Assembly (NCBI GenBank): GCA_947168885.1
Contig: CAMVNQ010000024.1
Coordinates: 1 to 43,658, forward strand
Length of the DNA stretch: 43,658 bases
Source: an uncultured Clostridia bacterium
GTDB lineage: Bacteria; Bacillota; Clostridia; Oscillospirales; Ruminococcaceae
Direction: 5' to 3'
Shown here: positions 6,961 to 15,244 of the stretch, in pieces
How positions within the stretch are numbered: the first letter of the stretch is position 1
How the letters are laid out: every line of letters starts with the position of its first letter
Made by a program: the position numbers and the translations under genes
The notes under the pieces: generated by a model
Told to the model about the DNA's origin: nothing
What the model saw: only the letters and a program-made list of their open reading frames with translations
Databases searched by the model: none

Positions 6961-9069
6961 TTAATTGTTGTGGAGCAATCTGCCGCTGTGCTTGTGGGTT
7001 TCTTTGACTCCGTTCATTCCGAGCGTTGTGTGTCTGATGACCGCGTCACAGAGCATCAGGAGCGCAGGGAGTATGAATATTACGCAGATCATGCTTATTA
7101 TCGCGCCGCGCGCCATTAACATACACATCGAGCTTATGATGTCTATTTCGGAATAAACCGCTACTCCGAATGTCGCTGCGAAAAGACCCATTCCGCTGAC
7201 AAGTATCGACGGTATAGAAGTTTTCAGAGCCGTAGTCACCGCGTCGTGCTTATCCGCACCGGCAATACGTTCTGCCTTGTACCTTGTAGTCATCAGTATC
7301 GCGTAATCGACTGTCGCGCCGAGCTGGATCGTGCTTATGCAGATAGGAGCTATGAACGGTAGCGACTGTCCCATGAAGTGCGGAAGACCAAGGTTGATGA
7401 AAGTTGCAAGTTCTATGACTGCGATAAGTATGAACGGCAGAGAGATCGACTTTTCCACAAGTGCGATTATAACGAATATCGCGAGTATCGAGACTGCGCT
7501 TACGACCTTGAAGTCGTGGCCGGTCGTGTCTATCATATCTTTCAGGCAGGGCGCTTCACCTATCAGAAGTCCGCCCTCATCATACTTCTTCAATATTGAG
7601 TTGAGCTTGTTTATCTGGGCGTTGACCGCGTCACTTGCCGCCTTATATTCGGAGTTCACAAGGATAAGCTCCCATTTGTTGCTTACGAGCGTTTCCCTGA
7701 GTCTGTCCGGAATGACTTCCTCCGGAACCATAGGTCCGACAACACTTTCGAGTCCGACAACGTACTTGACGCCGTCCACCTGTTCCATTTCCTTCATCAT
7801 CGAGCGCACGTCCTTTGACGGTGTGTCAGAGTCAACAAGCAACATGTGCGTCGATGCCATATCGAAGTTCTCGCGGAGCTTGCTGTTCGCGATGACGTAG
7901 TCTATATCCTTCGGCAGACATTCGCCGAGATCGTAGTAAACTTCGTCGTTGGTTTTTGAGTAGCCGTAGTAAGCAGGGAAGACAAGAAGTGCAAATACTG
8001 CTATGAATACGGGGAATACCTTTGTTACGTTCTTTGCGAGCTTACCCATATCCGGTATGAGTGAGCGGTGCTTGGTAGCCTGCAGCGGCTTGTCGAGAAG
8101 AAGTATAAGCGCCGGAAGTACCGTTACGCAGCCGATAACTCCGAGGAGAACGCCCTTCGCCATTACTATGCCGAGATCCGCGCCGAGGGTGAAGGTCATG
8201 AAGCAGAGCGCTATGAAGCCGGCGATCGTTGTTACCGAGCTTCCGAGAACGCTTGTGAGGGTTTCGTGAATTGCTTCCGCCATAGCTTCCTTGTGGTCGT
8301 CCGTCGTGCGGAGCTTTTCATTGTAGCTGTGCCAGAGGAATATCGAGTAGTCCATAGTAACCGCGAGCTGGAGTACAGCCGACAGAGCCTTCGTGATGTA
8401 GCTTATCTCACCCATGAAGTAGTTCGTTCCGAGATTTAAGAGTATCATCATACCGATACTTGTGAGGAAAACGAACGGAACTATCCAGCTGTCGAGCAGC
8501 ACGAGCATCGCCACACAAGCGAGCGCTACCGCGATACCGACATATATCGGTTCTTCTCTTTCGCAGAGGTCCTTCAGGTCGGTAACAAGAGCCGACATAC
8601 CTGCAACGAATGCCTGCTGTCCCGCGACCGCACGGACATCCTTTATTGCCTGCATCGTAACGTCTGCTGATGTCGAGCTGTCGAAGAATACCGCGAGCAT
8701 CGTGTCGTTACCGCTGTTGAAAGCGTTATAGATCTTTTCGGGAAGTATCTCCTTCGGTATCGAGGGATCCACGAGACTGTCGTAGCAGAGCACCGTATCA
8801 ACGTGCTCGACGGTCTTTATCCTGTCCGCCATAGCCGCGACGTCCTTGCTCGGCATATCCTCGACCACTATGAGCGAGAATGCGCCTTTCCCGAACTCAT
8901 TCATAAGTTCGTCCTGTCCTATTACCGTTTCCATGTCCGACGGCAGGTAGTCGAGCATATCGTAGTTGATCCTTGTGCCGATCATACCGAGAAGTGCGGG
9001 TACCATAAGCACGAGAGCCGTTATGAGTATCGGCACGCGGTATTTCACGACCGCTTTTGAGAATTTCAT
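6961..9069 (-). CDS. MMPL/RND-superfamily transporter
   Basis: A 702-residue protein with the RND half-repeat layout twice: helix 1, a large extracytoplasmic loop, then a cluster of five to six helices. The proton-relay motif is seen in both halves: VTMDYSIFLWHSY (Asp240) and ATVDYAILMTTRYK in the C-terminal half. This matches Gram-positive MMPL exporters, which move lipids, polyketides or other amphiphiles across the membrane. The middle gene of a three-gene operon, it starts 43 bp after the DUF308 gene and is followed by a secreted repeat protein that may be its extracellular partner. Substrate unknown. Confidence 0.85.
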   Translation of the reverse strand: MKFSKAVVKYRVPILITALVLMVPALLGMIGTRINYDMLDYLPSDMETVIGQDELMNEFGKGAFSLIVVEDMPSKDVAAMADRIKTVEHVDTVLCYDSLVDPSIPKEILPEKIYNAFNSGNDTMLAVFFDSSTSADVTMQAIKDVRAVAGQQAFVAGMSALVTDLKDLCEREEPIYVGIAVALACVAMLVLLDSWIVPFVFLTSIGMMILLNLGTNYFMGEISYITKALSAVLQLAVTMDYSIFLWHSYNEKLRTTDDHKEAMAEAIHETLTSVLGSSVTTIAGFIALCFMTFTLGADLGIVMAKGVLLGVIGCVTVLPALILLLDKPLQATKHRSLIPDMGKLAKNVTKVFPVFIAVFALLVFPAYYGYSKTNDEVYYDLGECLPKDIDYVIANSKLRENFDMASTHMLLVDSDTPSKDVRSMMKEMEQVDGVKYVVGLESVVGPMVPEEVIPDRLRETLVSNKWELILVNSEYKAASDAVNAQINKLNSILKKYDEGGLLIGEAPCLKDMIDTTGHDFKVVSAVSILAIFVIIALVEKSISLPFILIAVIELATFINLGLPHFMGQSLPFIAPICISTIQLGATVDYAILMTTRYKAERIAGADKHDAVTTALKTSIPSILVSGMGLFAATFGVAVYSEIDIISSMCMLMARGAIISMICVIFILPALLMLCDAVIRHTTLGMNGVKETHKHSGRLLHNN

Positions 9070-9112
9070 AAACTTTCTTCCTTTCTCTTTTTGTTATATA
9101 TCGGCATTGCCG

Positions 9113-9712
9113 TTAGTGACTCTGTATTGTCGTTATCGTGATAACGTCATCGGGCATCTGGTTCTTTACTATCTTTACCGCTGTGAGCACCGTTATCAGA
9201 TTGAGTGCACCCTCGGAAAGAAGCGAGATACCGAGGACTGCCGCCGCGACCGCCGCGCTTTCGACCGGGTCGATAATGAGGAAGAACCCTGCGATACCTG
9301 TGATGACCGCCGCCGTAAGGATAAGCCACCATTTGCTTACCCCGAACGCTTTCGCATCGAGCGCCACCTGTATTTTAAGCAGGCCGTCCGTAAGTACCCA
9401 TAACCCGAAGACGATACCGATGAACCTCATAAGGAACTCCGGTCTTGCTGCGCCCGTTATTCCGAGTATCATCAGAAGTATGCCTTCTGCGAGGTCGTGC
9501 TGGAACGCGAGTCTGAACAGGTCTTTGGAAAAGTAGCTTACTATCTTGACTGCCCCGAATACCGCTGCCGCTATGCTCATGACCGTACACATCGACGGAG
9601 CGAGCGTATCGGGTGAGGCTATGAGCACAATGCCAAGTATCACCATTATTACGGACATTACGATGTAGCCTGTTTTCGCTGCCCTCATGGGTGTTACCGA
9701 TCTCATCATCAT
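9113..9712 (-). CDS. DUF308/HdeD-like membrane protein
   Basis: A 199-residue protein that is almost wholly hydrophobic, with about six helices in pairs, one glycine-rich (MVILGIVLIASPD, GIAGFFLIIDPVE), as in the DUF308 family. The first of three consecutive ATGs (9712) lies 8 bp after AAGGAGG, so that start was used. It heads the operon with the MMPL transporter and its secreted partner. The role is unknown; family members are often linked to stress or envelope functions. Confidence 0.72.
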   Translation of the reverse strand: MMMRSVTPMRAAKTGYIVMSVIMVILGIVLIASPDTLAPSMCTVMSIAAAVFGAVKIVSYFSKDLFRLAFQHDLAEGILLMILGITGAARPEFLMRFIGIVFGLWVLTDGLLKIQVALDAKAFGVSKWWLILTAAVITGIAGFFLIIDPVESAAVAAAVLGISLLSEGALNLITVLTAVKIVKNQMPDDVITITTIQSH

Positions 9713-9775
9713 ATCTTTCGCCTCCTTATGGTCTTCGTCATTGGAAAACCGTATATCTTTTCTGTTTACAATTGC

Positions 9776-9784
9776 ATTATATCA
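9776..9784 (-). promoter_or_regulatory. Extended -10 promoter of the DUF308-MMPL operon
   Basis: On the minus strand the sequence TGATATAAT gives an extended -10 about 60 bp upstream of the ATG at 9712. The -35 region (TTTTCA at 17 bp) is poor. Confidence 0.6.
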
Positions 9785-9803
9785 CCGTTCCGGAAAAATG
9801 AAA

Positions 9804-9860
9804 ACGGTCAGCTCACCTGTCCGTGTATGAAAGTCATACACAGGAAGGTCAACTGACCGT
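9804..9860. terminator. Terminator hairpin after prmC
   Basis: ACGGTCAG pairs with CTGACCGT around an inner GTGTATGA-AAG-TCATACAC hairpin. It lies downstream of the prmC stop codon on the minus strand; on the plus strand it is followed by ATTTTTT. Confidence 0.65.
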
Positions 9861-9923
9861 ATTTTTTGCATTATACTGTTGTCTGTCTGTTTTTTGGGCA
9901 GGCGAGGGTTGTTTGTCTGAATT

Positions 9924-10757
9924 TTAACGATTCGGAGGTGTGTTTTCTCCGATGACCACCCTGTCAAGTCCGGCGTAGTCCTTTATCACGTCGGGTATCA
10001 GTCCCGCGATTTGCATTATCTCCGAAACCGCTTCGCCCTGTGTTTCGCCGGTCTCGACAGCCATAAATCCGCCCGGTTTCAGCCGGCCTTTCCATGCAGG
10101 GATAAGAGCGCGGTAGAAGTCAAGGCCGTCCTCGCCGCCGTAAAGCGCGGTTTCCGGCTCGCGGGATACTTCGCGTTGGAGCTTTTTCATCTCCCCGCCC
10201 GTAAGGTATGGCGGATTTGAGAATATCGCGTCGAACTCCGTATCGCCGAACAGAGTTCCGTCAAGCGCGTCGGCTTTTATTGCCGTAACATCAGCGCCGT
10301 TAAGAGCAATGTTGCGCTCCAGATAACCGAAAGCTGCGTCATAAAGCTCGACCGCATAACATTTTGCGCCGGTTTTAAGGGCTATGCTTATCGGGATACA
10401 ACCTGTACCGCTGCAAAGGTCGAGCGCTGTTTTTCCCTTTCCGAGCCTTTTTTCCGCAATATCGATGAGAAGTTCTGTTTCCGGCCGCGGGATAAGCACA
10501 CCTTCGCCGACATAAAACGGGAAGCCGTAGAATTCCCATTTCCCGAAAATGTACTGAAGCGGTTCTCCGGTAAGACGGCGGGAGACCGCGGCATCGATAA
10601 GATCAAGCTGTTCTTTGGTGAGCGTACCGCCGAAAAGCTCACCGTCGCCGGCGTATTCACGGACGATCTCTCTTGCCTCGAACGTAGGGTCAAAGACCCC
10701 TGCTTCAGAAGCAAGGGTCTCAGCAATTTCTGTTATTTTCCGAGCAGCGATTACCAT
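9924..10757 (-). CDS. prmC: Release factor glutamine N5-methyltransferase PrmC
   Basis: PrmC (HemK) methylates the Gln of the GGQ motif in RF1 and RF2, in the cytoplasm, using SAM. The 277-aa protein has the N-terminal helical domain, the linker RRLTGEPLQYIFG, the SAM-binding loop DLCSGTGCI (residues 113-121) and the catalytic NPPY (181-184). Its start ATG overlaps the stop of the DUF1385 gene (ATGGTAA), showing translational coupling. DUF1385 next to prmC is a common Bacillota arrangement, usually near prfA, which is not in this window. Confidence 0.95.
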   Translation of the reverse strand: MVIAARKITEIAETLASEAGVFDPTFEAREIVREYAGDGELFGGTLTKEQLDLIDAAVSRRLTGEPLQYIFGKWEFYGFPFYVGEGVLIPRPETELLIDIAEKRLGKGKTALDLCSGTGCIPISIALKTGAKCYAVELYDAAFGYLERNIALNGADVTAIKADALDGTLFGDTEFDAIFSNPPYLTGGEMKKLQREVSREPETALYGGEDGLDFYRALIPAWKGRLKPGGFMAVETGETQGEAVSEIMQIAGLIPDVIKDYAGLDRVVIGENTPPNR

Positions 10758-11755
10758 TTGTCGCTCTCCTTATCGGCTGGGATAACAGCTTTCATAGCGG
10801 CAATTGCGGCTTCTATCTCGCTTTTGTCCGGTTCCTTGGTCGTAAGGCGCTGGAGCCAGAGCCCGGGTGCGGAGATTATCTTCGTTAAGATGTTGTCATA
10901 TCGACCCGCAAGGCGTATTACTTCGTAGGATATGCTTACGATAACCGGCAGGAGCAGGATCTTGCTTGAAACACGGAGTATCATAGCGATCATGTCCGAT
11001 ACGCCGAATGTGTCAATGAACATCTGGTTGGTTATCGGAACGACACTGTAAATAAGTATGCTTATGAGAAGCACAAGGAAGATGAAGCTTGTTCCGCAGC
11101 GCGGGTGGAAGCGGGTCTGTGGCTTTACATTGGCGACAGTGAGGTCGAGACCTTTTTCGTAGCAGAAAATGGTCTTGTGTTCTGCACCGTGGTATTCGTA
11201 GGTGCGGCGAATGCTCGACATTTTTGATACAACCCACATATATGTGATGAAGATTATTATTTTTAGAATTCCTTCAAAAAGCGACTGGAACGGCGCGATC
11301 ACTGCCTTGTTAGCTTCTCCGACAGCCCATTCGATGAGCATATACAACCATGTCGGCACGAAAACAAACAGCACTATTGCAAGGCCTATGCCGAGCACCA
11401 TAGCTATTGTCATTATTGCGCCCATGAGTTTGTCTCCGAACTTATCATCGAGCCACTTCTCAAACTTGCTCATTTCCTCTTCTTCATCGTCCGCAGTGCC
11501 CGAGAGCTCCGCAGAGCGGGAGAGGTAATAGTAGCCGTCAGCGAGCTGGGAAACGAAGTTTATCGTTCCGCGGATAAACGGAGCTTTGTTGTACCATTTG
11601 CGCTGTTTGTTTACCTTTTCTTCTATTGCGATCTCACCGTCTTTTTTTCTTACCGCCATTGCCGTTTTTTCGGGGCCTTTCATCATAATGCCTTCGATGA
11701 GAGCCTGACCGCCGATAGTGGTGCGGTGGAGCTTTTCTTTTTCTTTTTTCTCCAT
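10751..11755 (-). CDS. DUF1385 family membrane protein (YqhQ-like)
   Basis: A 334-residue protein opening with the family hallmark GGQALIEGIMM, then a cytoplasmic stretch and several hydrophobic segments around residues 115-150, 160-180, 220-245 and 265-290. The conserved EYHGAEHKTIFCYE and HPRCGTSFIF blocks lie between them; their His/Cys/Glu content suggests metal binding, but no activity is established for the family. It is first in an operon with prmC, behind a perfect consensus promoter. The start is supported by AAGGAGAC before the ATG. Confidence 0.88.
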   Translation of the reverse strand: MEKKEKEKLHRTTIGGQALIEGIMMKGPEKTAMAVRKKDGEIAIEEKVNKQRKWYNKAPFIRGTINFVSQLADGYYYLSRSAELSGTADDEEEEMSKFEKWLDDKFGDKLMGAIMTIAMVLGIGLAIVLFVFVPTWLYMLIEWAVGEANKAVIAPFQSLFEGILKIIIFITYMWVVSKMSSIRRTYEYHGAEHKTIFCYEKGLDLTVANVKPQTRFHPRCGTSFIFLVLLISILIYSVVPITNQMFIDTFGVSDMIAMILRVSSKILLLPVIVSISYEVIRLAGRYDNILTKIISAPGLWLQRLTTKEPDKSEIEAAIAAMKAVIPADKESDKW

Positions 11756-11823
11756 ATTGTCTCCTTGTCCTTGGTCCGAACAGGGTCTATGCCCTTGTTA
11801 ACATTAATATAAACACATACTAT

Positions 11824-11852
11824 ATTATATAACATCGCGCGGGTTTTGTCAA
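11824..11852 (-). promoter_or_regulatory. Sigma-A promoter of DUF1385-prmC
   Basis: The minus strand reads TTGACA, 17 bp, TATAAT, a perfect consensus, about 70 bp upstream of the ATG at 11755. Confidence 0.85.
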
Positions 11853-12011
11853 TCAAATATATATCCTGTCAAGCCGATGCGCGTCAGCAGAGGCTGATTT
11901 GCTATTTTTTGCGGTTTTACGTACATCTCACAAAACATACAAATTATATGCGCAATATATGACAAAACTGTGAGTATATGTAAAAAAATAGCCGAAACTG
12001 TGAAAAAAAGG

Positions 12012-12040
12012 TTGACTTGATTCACTTTTTGCTGTATATT
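12012..12040 (+). promoter_or_regulatory. Sigma-A promoter of the lipoprotein gene
   Basis: TTGACT, a 17-bp spacer and TATATT end 43 bp before the ATG at 12084. Confidence 0.75.
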
Positions 12041-12083
12041 GTTAATATGTGTGGAGACTCTATATCTGAAAGGAAAGAAAGTT

Positions 12084-12902
12084 ATGAAAAAAATTATCGC
12101 AGTATTTGCCCTAATATGCGTTTTCGCAGCTGCAGGCTGCAATAACGGAAACAAGGATAACACATCCGATACAACGACCGCTGCGCCGGACACTACTCAG
12201 GCTGCTGACACGGATTCCGGCGAAGAACATAAGGTAACTGCCATAGCTTACGAGGAGGAAGCTAGGGAAGATACAACCGTTGAAGCACTCGAATATCTCG
12301 GTCAGGTGGCGCCTTTATACAAGATATACCTTGAAAAGAGAAGAACTGTACCGCTCACCCTCGAAACGACACTTGTGAACGAATCCGGCACATGGAAAAA
12401 CGGCATCTATATCAAGGACGAGAAGAACTTTGCTCAGTATTCCATAGATCCTAGCGGAGTAAAGACCACTGTTATATACAAGGACGGCTTTGCATACCAG
12501 CTTGATGATGAAAGGCATCTCATCTACACCCTTGAGCTGGGCGATGAGCGGTTTGCAAGCACCTTCGATTCATTCAGCCTTCGCATAATCTACTATGACG
12601 ATGTTTTCGGCGTTGATTACCTCAATGACACCCAGGAATACAAGGGAACCGAGTACGATCACGTCAATATCGGTGTAAGCGAGGACGACGTTACCGATCA
12701 CTACTTTGACAAAACCACCGGAGATCTTGTATATACCGTTTCTGCAGGCAACGAGAGTCATATCGACAAGCTTGAGAACGCGGTCGCGGACGACTCGGTG
12801 TTTGAACTTCCCGCAGACTATGAGAAGAAGACGTTTGAAGAACTGATGGCGGAGCTCCAGGCTCAGGCCCAGGCCCAGCAGAGTGAAAATGCCGGCGATT
12901 AA
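12084..12902 (+). CDS. Predicted lipoprotein, LolA-like fold possible
   Basis: A 272-residue protein. The start at 12084 follows AAAGGAAAG and gives a lipoprotein signal peptide (MKK, hydrophobic core, AAAGC with Cys18 as lipidation site). The frame is open back to 12039, but that start would lie inside the promoter. A Thr/Asp linker (TTTAAPDTTQAAD) leads to a domain of beta-strand-like segments ending in FELPADYEKKTFEELMAEL and a Gln/Ala tail. The alternating strands and the late ELPADY element resemble LolA/LppX-type lipoproteins, but I do not recognise a named family. It is single-gene, with its own promoter and terminator. Confidence 0.75.
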   Translation: MKKIIAVFALICVFAAAGCNNGNKDNTSDTTTAAPDTTQAADTDSGEEHKVTAIAYEEEAREDTTVEALEYLGQVAPLYKIYLEKRRTVPLTLETTLVNESGTWKNGIYIKDEKNFAQYSIDPSGVKTTVIYKDGFAYQLDDERHLIYTLELGDERFASTFDSFSLRIIYYDDVFGVDYLNDTQEYKGTEYDHVNIGVSEDDVTDHYFDKTTGDLVYTVSAGNESHIDKLENAVADDSVFELPADYEKKTFEELMAELQAQAQAQQSENAGD

Positions 12903-12918
12903 ATCACGGAATATGGAT

Positions 12919-12957
12919 AAAAGCTCCAGTTCGGCTTATTGCTGAGCGGGAGCTTTT
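12919..12957 (+). terminator. Terminator of the lipoprotein gene
   Basis: AAAAGCTCC pairs with GGGAGCTTTT around a partly paired inner arm, with T-rich sequence following. Confidence 0.8.
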
Positions 12958-12966
12958 GTTATGCCG

Positions 12967-13013
12967 GTAAATGTGAACCGCCCTCAGGAAGTGAGGACGG
13001 TTCAGCGATTTAC
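12967..13013 (-). terminator. Terminator hairpin of the gatCAB-aspS operon
   Basis: A long stem of GTAAAT, TGAACCG and CCTCA pairing with TGAGG, CGGTTCA and ATTTAC, just downstream of the last operon stop codon (minus strand). The T-run is weak. Confidence 0.6.
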
Positions 13014-13024
13014 AATGACTGTTA

Positions 13025-13300
13025 TTATTCCGTTCTGGTGAGCCAGATATTCGCAACATCGAGAGCATCGTAGAGATTTTCTCTGTCGCTGGTCTTTACG
13101 ACCATATCCTGTGGGTCGATGTCAGTCGCAGTACGCATAAGTATCACCTGTATCTTATCTGCGACCTCAAGCCCGTTTTCCTGGTGGGTCGATCTTATAT
13201 TGAGATTCGCCACGAACTCATCGCTCATATTTCCGTAGTATATTGTTTTTCCGTTTCTTACGAGCGGAAAGCCTTTGTAGGTCAAAAACTCTTCTGCCAT
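13025..13300 (-). CDS. Small conserved protein of unknown function
   Basis: A 91-residue protein without signal peptide or membrane segment, starting MAEEFLTYKGFPLVRNG and ending in a helix with ALDVANIWLTRTE. AGGAGAAG lies 10 bp before the ATG. It is the last gene after aspS (24 bp gap) and looks co-transcribed with the gat operon. I have seen similar small proteins in ruminococcal genomes but know no function; it could as well be independent of tRNA metabolism. Confidence 0.7.
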   Translation of the reverse strand: MAEEFLTYKGFPLVRNGKTIYYGNMSDEFVANLNIRSTHQENGLEVADKIQVILMRTATDIDPQDMVVKTSDRENLYDALDVANIWLTRTE

Positions 13301-13324
13301 GGTATCATCTTCTCCTTATAATCA

Positions 13325-15112
13325 TTACTGCTCGGTGTTCGTTTTTATGTCCTGCGGGCGCTGGCGCACTTTAATGTGTACCTCGCGCAGCTGCTGCTCG
13401 GTAACTTCTGTCGGAGCGCCGAGAAGGAGATCCTGTGCGTTCGAGTTGAGCGGGAACGCTATGACCTCGCGGATGCTTTCTTCGTCAAGAAGGAGCATTA
13501 TCATTCTGTCGATGCCGAACGCCATGCCTGCGTGGGGCGGAGCGCCGAATTTGAACGCGCTGTAAAGTGCGCCGAATTTAGCCGCAACGTCCTCTTCGGT
13601 ATATCCGGCTATATCGAACGCCTTGACCATAACGTCTATGTCGTGGTTTCTTACCGCGCCGGAAGCAAGCTCGACACCGTTGCAGACCACGTCATACTGG
13701 TACGCAAGCACGTCACAGGGGTCTTTTGTATTGAGTGCTTCGAGTTCGCCCTGCGGCATAGAGAAGGGGTTGTGTGTGAAGATCGGCTTTCCGGTCTCCT
13801 CGTCCTCTTCGTACATCGGGAAATCAACTATCCAGCAGATCTCGAACTTGTTTTCGTCGATAAGTCCCATTCTCGATGCGACTTCGTTTCGTATCTGACC
13901 TGCGAATTTCTCCGCATTCTTCTTGTTGTCTGCGATAAAGTACAGCACATCACCGACTTCAAGCTCCGCGCGCTTTGCGAGCTCTTCTCTGTCGCCCTCG
14001 CGGAGGAACTTGTCGATAGGTCCGTTGAATTTAAGTCCCTCTTCAACTTTGAAGTAGCCGAGGCCCTTCATACCGATAGAAAGCGCGTATTCCTCCATTT
14101 TCTCGAAGAAGCTCTTGGACTTCTCAGCCATTTTCGGAACGCGTATTGCGCGGACAGTCTTGTTCGAGAACGGCTTGAACGAGCTGTCAACGAACAGATC
14201 GGACACGTCGATGATGAAGAGCGGGTTGCGGAGATCTGGCTTGTCGGAGCCGTATTTCAGCATCGCTTCCTCAAATGTTATACGCGGGAAGGGTGCGTGA
14301 GTGTACTGCTTCTTTCCGAACTTTTCAAGTATAGCGGGGAATACCTGCTCCGCAGCGGCAAAAACGTCCTCCTGCGTAGCGAAGCACATCTCCATATCGA
14401 GTTGATAGAACTCGCCGGGGGTGCGGTCGGCACGTGCATCTTCGTCACGGAAGCAGGGCGCGAGCTGGAAATACTTGTCAAATCCGGATACCATATATAA
14501 CTGCTTGAAGATCTGAGGAGCCTGCGGCAGAGCATAGAACTTGCCGTGGTGCTTACGGGACGGGATAAGGTAGTCGCGTGCGCCCTCGGGGGACGAGGTC
14601 GAGAGGATAGGGGTCTGAAGTTCAAGGAAGCCGAGCTCGGTCATCTTCTCGCGCATAAAGCTCATGACCTGTGAGCGGAACACGATATTCTCATGCACCT
14701 TACGGTTTCTCATATCAAGGAAGCGATAGCGGAGTCTTACGTCCTCGTTGCTTTTGTGAGACTCGGGCACCTCGAACGGGAGCTGGGTCATTACTTTTCC
14801 GAGCATATCCACGCTTTCCGCCGCGAGCTCAATGGTCCCTGTCGCGATCTTGGGGTTATAGGTGCTTTCGTCGCGCTTGATGATCTTACCGCTGATCGAG
14901 ATAGCGCTTTCCTTTGAGATGCCTTCAAGAAGCTTTTCGTTGTTCTGGAATGTGACCTGTAACATACCGTAGTGGTCACGAAGGTCGATGAACTCGATAC
15001 CGCCGTGGTCTCTGATGTTTTCAACCCAGCCCGACACGCGGACTGTCTTTCCGATATCCGACTCGGATAACATCGCCGTGTTGTGATCACGGTACTTGTT
15101 TGCTGTGAACAT
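13325..15112 (-). CDS. aspS: Aspartyl-tRNA synthetase, probably non-discriminating
   Basis: A class IIb synthetase charging tRNA-Asp. Seen: N-terminal OB fold, motif 2 (FRDEDARADRTPGEFYQLDMEM), the bacterial GAD insertion in the middle, HNPFSMP, and motif 3 (FGIDRMIMLLL). The frame is open to 15163, but its first 17 codons are encoded by an intergenic repeat; the ATG at 15112 after AAAGGAC gives a normal 595-aa enzyme. The N-terminal site reads RDHGG with His36, where discriminating enzymes usually have Leu and the non-discriminating Pseudomonas type has His. With gatCAB directly upstream, I infer that Asp-tRNA-Asn could be made here and amidated. Confidence 0.95.
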   Translation of the reverse strand: MFTANKYRDHNTAMLSESDIGKTVRVSGWVENIRDHGGIEFIDLRDHYGMLQVTFQNNEKLLEGISKESAISISGKIIKRDESTYNPKIATGTIELAAESVDMLGKVMTQLPFEVPESHKSNEDVRLRYRFLDMRNRKVHENIVFRSQVMSFMREKMTELGFLELQTPILSTSSPEGARDYLIPSRKHHGKFYALPQAPQIFKQLYMVSGFDKYFQLAPCFRDEDARADRTPGEFYQLDMEMCFATQEDVFAAAEQVFPAILEKFGKKQYTHAPFPRITFEEAMLKYGSDKPDLRNPLFIIDVSDLFVDSSFKPFSNKTVRAIRVPKMAEKSKSFFEKMEEYALSIGMKGLGYFKVEEGLKFNGPIDKFLREGDREELAKRAELEVGDVLYFIADNKKNAEKFAGQIRNEVASRMGLIDENKFEICWIVDFPMYEEDEETGKPIFTHNPFSMPQGELEALNTKDPCDVLAYQYDVVCNGVELASGAVRNHDIDVMVKAFDIAGYTEEDVAAKFGALYSAFKFGAPPHAGMAFGIDRMIMLLLDEESIREVIAFPLNSNAQDLLLGAPTEVTEQQLREVHIKVRQRPQDIKTNTEQ

Positions 15113-15129
15113 TTCTGCTGTTGTCCTTT

Positions 15130-15240
15130 CTTGCCGCCGCTTGCGCGGACGAGACAGGGGCACCGCCCCTCTCTCGCGCTCTGACCCTGCTTCCTTTGGA
15201 CGCCAAAGGAAGCGAAAGCGGGAAGCTGACGGAGATATAT
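15130..15240. repeat. Intergenic palindromic element between gatB and aspS
   Basis: Two inverted repeats lie in the gatB-aspS gap: an 11-bp stem GCTTCCTTTGG/CCAAAGGAAGC at 15189-15213 and GGGGC/GCCCC near 15157-15169, with further GCCGCCGCTTGCGCGG. The rest of the operon is tightly spaced, so this ~110-bp insert stands out and reads like a dispersed palindromic element. It extends the aspS frame artificially at its 5' end. Confidence 0.5.
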
Positions 15241-15244
15241 TATT

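Noticed and set aside
9782-9967. A short minus-strand frame over the prmC terminator
   Set aside because: It covers a terminator hairpin and overlaps prmC; no family pattern.
12039-12083. Upstream start for the lipoprotein
   Set aside because: It lies inside the -10 region and would bury the lipoprotein signal peptide.
13376-14500. A 374-codon plus-strand frame opposite aspS
   Set aside because: Shadow of a certain gene.
15113-15163. Longer N terminus for aspS
   Set aside because: Encoded by the intergenic repeat, not like any AspRS; ATG 15112 fits the family.
15113-15244. T-box leader before aspS
   Set aside because: No T-box NNTGGNACCGCG-like sequence; the segment is an intergenic palindromic element within an operon.
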